The notes under the pieces are model-generated. The model did not search any database. It was not told the origin of the DNA and saw nothing but the letters and a program-made list of their open reading frames with translations. A DNA stretch of 50,395 nucleotides from Bacteroidales bacterium (GTDB lineage: Bacteria; Bacteroidota; Bacteroidia; Bacteroidales; UBA7960): assembly GCA_003559855.1 (NCBI GenBank), contig PWJZ01000090.1, positions 1 through 50,395 of the forward strand, read 5' to 3'. Shown one piece after another: positions 46,376 through 50,395 of the stretch. A program made the position numbers and the translations under genes. The stretch's first letter is position 1, and the number at the start of each line of letters is the position of its first letter.

Positions 46376-49300
46376 TCATTTTCTTGCGTTGCTTTTTAGA
46401 TCGTTTCGCGAAGATTCTGATTCCTTTTTAACGAAATCTCCCAGGTGCACCTCTGCAACCAGCGGGCGATTTGTCGGCAAAGTAATTTCTTCCAACGCAA
46501 TTCCCTCTTCCCTGAAAATCCTTAAAATCAGATCCGTGCATGTTTTTCCGCCGCAGCCTCCCATACCTGCTCTTACAAGCGCTTTCAGCTGATTCATATC
46601 CCTGACACCCTGCCTGATCTCTTTCACAATTTCACTTTTTCTTACCCTTTCACATCGGCAGATGACAGGATCAGCATCTTCATGTTCTTTTTTAACCTCC
46701 GCTTCCCCCTCATATACATCCCTGATGCGGAATCCTGCAACCAGCAGTTTATCCTTTTCAGGTACTTCAACCAGCAATGACTTTCTCCTGTCCTGATTCT
46801 CCCTGTCTTTTACTGCAACCACTTTGCCTTTACCCACGATATTGCCCTCCATGTCGGTGGTTATAACTTCATTGCCTAATGGCACGGATTCATTTATAAA
46901 TTCAAATGGCATCATGACCAGCGCTTTTTCTCCCAAAGGATCATAATCATTGAAAACCAAAGTAATTGCCAGTCCGGGGCATATTCTCACACACGAACCA
47001 CAACCAAGACAATCTCTTTTGTATTCGGGCAAACCAAGTACTGAGCCACTAATGCTTATCAGGTTTTTCGGGCATGAGTCTACACAGGGATCGCAGGGAA
47101 TTTCCTGGACACAACGTATAACGGGAAAAACTTTTGATTTTTCATCCCGTGGCTTAAATTCGGCAAATTCAGCTGAGTGTTGTGTAAGAATATCTCCGAA
47201 GCTTTCCCAGTCGGCAGGAATAATAACATTAATACCCATGTCTTGTGCCATTTTTCTTCCCATTATCTTCCCTGAAAAAATTGCCGCCGATGCTTCGGCA
47301 ATTTCCTTGGCATCTCCCGCCGAATAAACATCCATTTCATACATTTGTGCTTTAACAAAAAATTCATTAACAGGAGATAGTCCAACAGCCACCAGTACGG
47401 TGTCTACTTCAAAACTTCTTTCGGTTCCTTTTACCGGGCGAAATTCATCATCTATAGCTGCAATAGTGACTTTTTCAACGGTTTCTTTTCCTTCTGCTTT
47501 CAGCACTGTGTGGGATGTCCAAACGGGCACTCCCAGCCGTTTGATCTTATCTTCATGTACCTTGTAGCCTCCGCAGGCCGGCAAAGCTTCCACCAGCCCC
47601 ACAACATCTATCCCAGCCTGTAGAGCATGATAAGCGCCAATAAGGCCAACATTTCCGCCTCCTACTACAAACAATTTTTTTGCACATTTTACAAGATCCC
47701 TGTTCACAAGAGTCTGAAATGCTCCTGCTCCATAGACGCCGGGCAGATCCGAACCGGGGAAGGCAAGGCTCTTTTCTCTTGCACCGGCAGCAATAAGTGT
47801 CTTTTCCGGTGTTACCAACCGGAATTGCCCTTCTGTTAAAACACCAAACTTTTTGTCAACATAAACACCCACAACTGTTGAGTTGAGCCACACTTTCACA
47901 TTCGGTAGTTTTTTCAATTCATCTGTCATAATATAGCCGATGTCGATACCGCGAGTACCTGCCCAGCAATCAACTACCGATCCGAAGAAATTGTGTGTCT
48001 GCAAACCCAGTTTACCGCCCAGCTCCTGTTTATCATCCACAATCAGGACTTCTACTCCCAGGCGCCCCAGTTCCGTGGCTGCGGCAATACCGGCAGGTCC
48101 GCCGCCAATAATTAAAACGGGCACTTTAATGTCGTCCACTTCAGGCGATATATCAGTCAAAGAGGATTCGCCCAGCCCGGGATGACCTTCAACGCTTTCA
48201 ACCTTCATGCCCGGAAGAACAGGTATCATGCACGATTTAACAGGCCTGCCATTGGCTATAACGGTACATTGAGAACACTGTCCGTTAACACAATATATGC
48301 CCTGTGGGCCATGATCTTTGTGGTGATGTCCGAAAACAGAAATTCCCGCCGCATAAAGGGCTGATGAGATGACTTCGCCCTGCAAGGCTTTCAATGATTT
48401 ACCGTTAAACGTGAAATCCACCTTTTCCCTTTTCAGTTGTGACATTATGGGATGACTCATGATCCTGCATTCATTACCTTTATCAAATATCTGCACAGGC
48501 CTGTTGCTGAAAACCATACCAATATTGATATCCATAACTTCCTGCCACGATCCTTTACGAAGTACAAAAGCCACTCTTGCCGCCTCTTCGGGGCTACTGC
48601 AATAGTATAGCTTTACCTTTTTTGCCTTTTCGATAATTTTACGCCTGGTTTCCATCGTAACATTGAAAACCGGCTGATCATCATCCGGGCTCTCTTTTCC
48701 GCCTGCCATTTCATTGATGTTAACAACCGCTTGTCCGGAAGAAAAGTCAGGCAAATTTTTCCTGGCAAGAACATAAACCTTATCAGTAAATGCAGCCTGT
48801 TTTGCATTAAAAACAGGCTTTACCCTGATATCTTTCGACCGGAGGAAAGCAACCGCATCTTCAATCAAATTCCTGATGGTGTTTTCTCCGCTTACAAGTG
48901 AAAGCAGCAAATCAAGGATCAGCTCATTGTCCAAATAGAGAGCAGATTCTCCTTGTGGCTCAAAAATTTTGTTATAGCTATCAGTAAGTATTGGTTGTAT
49001 CTCCGGCTGATCTTTTATCCATCGTGTAATTTCAAGCACTCTGTCAAATCCGGAACCTGTGAAATTATTATTGGTTTTCGTCAGAGGGTTTTTATATTCG
49101 TTATTTCTGAACAAATCTATTGCATTACCGGGTCCTTCTTTTCCATATTCGGGGGTAATGAACTGAACGGCTTCTTTTCCGATGCCAATATGGTCAAGAA
49201 TTTCTTTTATGGCCGGCATACGTTTTTCGGCCATATTGCCTCCGCTGCCATAAGGGCATGTTGCCTGGTCGCGGCACATTAATGCGACACCATCAGCACC

Positions 49301-50257
49301 CTGAGCCAGGCAATCAAAAATAGTTTCTATGCTTACTTTACCAACACAAGGAACAAGCACTACATCTTCTTTCAGAGTTTGTGAACGGGAGCATGAAAAA
49401 ACAACTTTTTTTCCTTTAATATTCAGGTTGTTAATGTCTAACTCCATGTTATTAAGAGCTTCCAGAGGCTCTTGAGTTATCGCCCCGTTAGGACAAGCGC
49501 CGGCACAAATACCACATCCTATGCAATCGTTATCACTTATTGATGCAGCAGCATTTCCATTTCTGAATAGGGAAACACAAGGTATTGAAAACGGGCAAGC
49601 CTCTTCACATATACCACAACCGGTACACTTTTTTTCCTCTACCTTACAAACCGGAATTTTAAATGTCTTGTTCCAGATGGTAAGTTTGCCGTTTTCCCTT
49701 GAGGTCTTTATATATCCGGTCGGGCAAATAAATGAACATGACAGGCACGCGGTACAATCATCTGCAATTTCTTTTCCCGGTCCGACTTTTTTGTCAATAC
49801 TCCTGTATAATCCTGCAATAGCGCTTGTACTGAGATTCTGACAGGTTCTCAGGCACAATCCGCATTTAATACAGTTGTCGGCATAATAAGGAGACGGAAA
49901 GGATGTTTGGTCAATTCCATGAAGCCCGGCAAGTTTTTTGATAACTTCAGAATCGGGAGAATTAGCCAGATAGAGTTTCAGAAGTGTTTTTCTGTTTTCG
50001 ACGACACGTTTTGAATGTGTAGAAACTATCAATCCGTCTTGCAGGGGAAAAAGGCAGGAAGTAACCATTTTGGGTTTACCCCCCGGCGTGGCAACCTCTA
50101 CCGTACACAGCCTGCATTCACCTGCAGGAAGTAATGAATCATGATTGCAAAGCGTAGGAATTTCGACTCCAACTTCACGTAAAGCCTCCAATAAATAACC
50201 GCTTTTTTTCACTTCCAGGCTTCTTCCGTCTATGGTCAGTTTTATTTTTTCCGTCAT
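46376..50257 (-). CDS. Multidomain iron-sulfur flavoprotein: NuoG-like ferredoxin, 4Fe-4S domains, MvhD, SoxA/HcnAB and BFD fusion
   Basis: A 1293-residue cytoplasmic protein. Residues 1-80: 2Fe-2S ferredoxin (Cys37, 48, 51, 68) of the NuoG/HydA N-terminal type. 129-180 and 211-258: four Cys clusters for 4Fe-4S centres ('CIKCGLCLRTC', 'CTACLSCSFIC', 'CTGCGICEEAC', 'CIGCGICAGAC'). 284-370: MvhD/HdrA-associated domain (Cys289, 304, 328, 334). 380-610: unassigned. 611-690: second 2Fe-2S domain (Cys656, 661, 664, 676) like HcnA/SoxA. 711-1010: FAD/NAD(P) oxidoreductase with 'VLIIGGGPAGIAAATELGRL' and 'LFVVGGGNVGLIGAYHALQA'. 1049-1093: two more 4Fe-4S motifs. 1196-1245: BFD-like 2Fe-2S (Cys1200, 1202, 1235, 1240). 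It likely passes electrons from the DadA-like partner to NAD or ferredoxin. No signal peptide is seen. Confidence 0.85.
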   Translation of the reverse strand: MTEKIKLTIDGRSLEVKKSGYLLEALREVGVEIPTLCNHDSLLPAGECRLCTVEVATPGGKPKMVTSCLFPLQDGLIVSTHSKRVVENRKTLLKLYLANSPDSEVIKKLAGLHGIDQTSFPSPYYADNCIKCGLCLRTCQNLSTSAIAGLYRSIDKKVGPGKEIADDCTACLSCSFICPTGYIKTSRENGKLTIWNKTFKIPVCKVEEKKCTGCGICEEACPFSIPCVSLFRNGNAAASISDNDCIGCGICAGACPNGAITQEPLEALNNMELDINNLNIKGKKVVFSCSRSQTLKEDVVLVPCVGKVSIETIFDCLAQGADGVALMCRDQATCPYGSGGNMAEKRMPAIKEILDHIGIGKEAVQFITPEYGKEGPGNAIDLFRNNEYKNPLTKTNNNFTGSGFDRVLEITRWIKDQPEIQPILTDSYNKIFEPQGESALYLDNELILDLLLSLVSGENTIRNLIEDAVAFLRSKDIRVKPVFNAKQAAFTDKVYVLARKNLPDFSSGQAVVNINEMAGGKESPDDDQPVFNVTMETRRKIIEKAKKVKLYYCSSPEEAARVAFVLRKGSWQEVMDINIGMVFSNRPVQIFDKGNECRIMSHPIMSQLKREKVDFTFNGKSLKALQGEVISSALYAAGISVFGHHHKDHGPQGIYCVNGQCSQCTVIANGRPVKSCMIPVLPGMKVESVEGHPGLGESSLTDISPEVDDIKVPVLIIGGGPAGIAAATELGRLGVEVLIVDDKQELGGKLGLQTHNFFGSVVDCWAGTRGIDIGYIMTDELKKLPNVKVWLNSTVVGVYVDKKFGVLTEGQFRLVTPEKTLIAAGAREKSLAFPGSDLPGVYGAGAFQTLVNRDLVKCAKKLFVVGGGNVGLIGAYHALQAGIDVVGLVEALPACGGYKVHEDKIKRLGVPVWTSHTVLKAEGKETVEKVTIAAIDDEFRPVKGTERSFEVDTVLVAVGLSPVNEFFVKAQMYEMDVYSAGDAKEIAEASAAIFSGKIMGRKMAQDMGINVIIPADWESFGDILTQHSAEFAEFKPRDEKSKVFPVIRCVQEIPCDPCVDSCPKNLISISGSVLGLPEYKRDCLGCGSCVRICPGLAITLVFNDYDPLGEKALVMMPFEFINESVPLGNEVITTDMEGNIVGKGKVVAVKDRENQDRRKSLLVEVPEKDKLLVAGFRIRDVYEGEAEVKKEHEDADPVICRCERVRKSEIVKEIRQGVRDMNQLKALVRAGMGGCGGKTCTDLILRIFREEGIALEEITLPTNRPLVAEVHLGDFVKKESESSRNDLKSNARK

Positions 50258-50318
50258 TTTTCTCCCAACTTAAATTTCATCTGAATAAATTATAGTTATT
50301 TAACTGTTTTACAATTAT

Positions 50319-50395
50319 TTACGTGTTCAAATATTTAATATCAGGTGCTTCTATCCCGATGGAACCCTCATGCTTTATACATCTTCTTTTGTGAA
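50319..50395 (-). CDS. Possible 3' end of an upstream minus-strand gene (partial)
   Basis: One minus-strand frame is open from the window edge to a TAA at 50319-50321, giving about 25 codons that end 'CIKHEGSIGIEAPDIKYLNT'. It stops 61 bases before the large flavoprotein gene on the same strand, so an operon is plausible. The tail faintly resembles aldehyde dehydrogenase C-termini, but it is too short to identify and could be chance. Confidence 0.3.
   Translation of the reverse strand, partial: HKRRCIKHEGSIGIEAPDIKYLNT

Overview
The window looks like a chromosomal segment of an anaerobic member of the Bacteroidota, probably Bacteroidales or a neighbouring order. This rests on gene content. 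It has GldE and GldD (gliding / type IX secretion lineage), a type IX secretion C-terminal sorting domain on a large surface protein, a FISUMP-domain protein, the cluster DUF4271-hemD-rnpA-yidD, and a promoter matching the Bacteroidota form TTTG-N19-TAnnTTTG. Rubrerythrin, pyruvate kinase and Pta-AckA fit an anaerobic or microaerophilic fermenter. DNA is AT-rich, most genes lack strong Shine-Dalgarno sites, and many intergenic gaps hold short palindromic repeats. No rRNA, phage, complete insertion sequence or CRISPR array was seen.

Layout. 1-1.4 kb: a structured repeat, then an antitoxin gene and a ParE-type toxin gene stopped by an in-frame TAA. 1.4-5.4 kb: an Lnb-type (DUF4105) membrane protein, gldE and gldD. 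5.4-11.8 kb, minus strand: pyk, a CtpA-like S41 protease, yidD-rnpA, hemD and a DUF4271 membrane protein. 12-16.2 kb: pta-ackA with a good promoter, then a divergent glutamine synthetase behind a structured leader. 16.7-18.4 kb: a class II aldolase-family protein translationally coupled to mtnA (methylthioadenosine salvage). 18.7-26.9 kb: ppk1-ppx, RelA/SpoT, a Fur-family regulator, purA and rubrerythrin, which joins polyphosphate, (p)ppGpp, purine and oxidative-stress functions. 27-39.6 kb: exported proteins, namely a degenerate aspartyl-protease-like protein, a secreted caspase-family peptidase, a PKD-rich type IX-secreted surface protein, a C69 peptidase and a tricorn-like S41 protease.

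40-44.9 kb is the accessory part: a DUF985 cupin, an orphan Cas6 whose expected catalytic positions appear substituted, a HicAB toxin-antitoxin pair, repeat islands, a truncated GIY-YIG nuclease, a FISUMP gene broken by a single nonsense codon, and a tRNA-Ile/tRNA-Ala pair without rRNA. 45-50.3 kb, minus strand, holds the most unusual system: a DadA/HcnC-type FAD amine oxidase-like protein and a 1293-residue iron-sulfur flavoprotein. The large protein fuses a NuoG-like ferredoxin, 4Fe-4S domains, an MvhD-like domain, a SoxA/HcnA-like 2Fe-2S domain, an HcnB-like FAD/NAD domain and a BFD-type 2Fe-2S domain. It may be a single-chain electron-transfer partner for anaerobic amino-acid or imino-acid oxidation. 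The substrate cannot be told from the sequence. The tail of a further minus-strand gene may enter at the right edge.

Family calls come from reading motifs in the translations and from memory of families. No database search was run.
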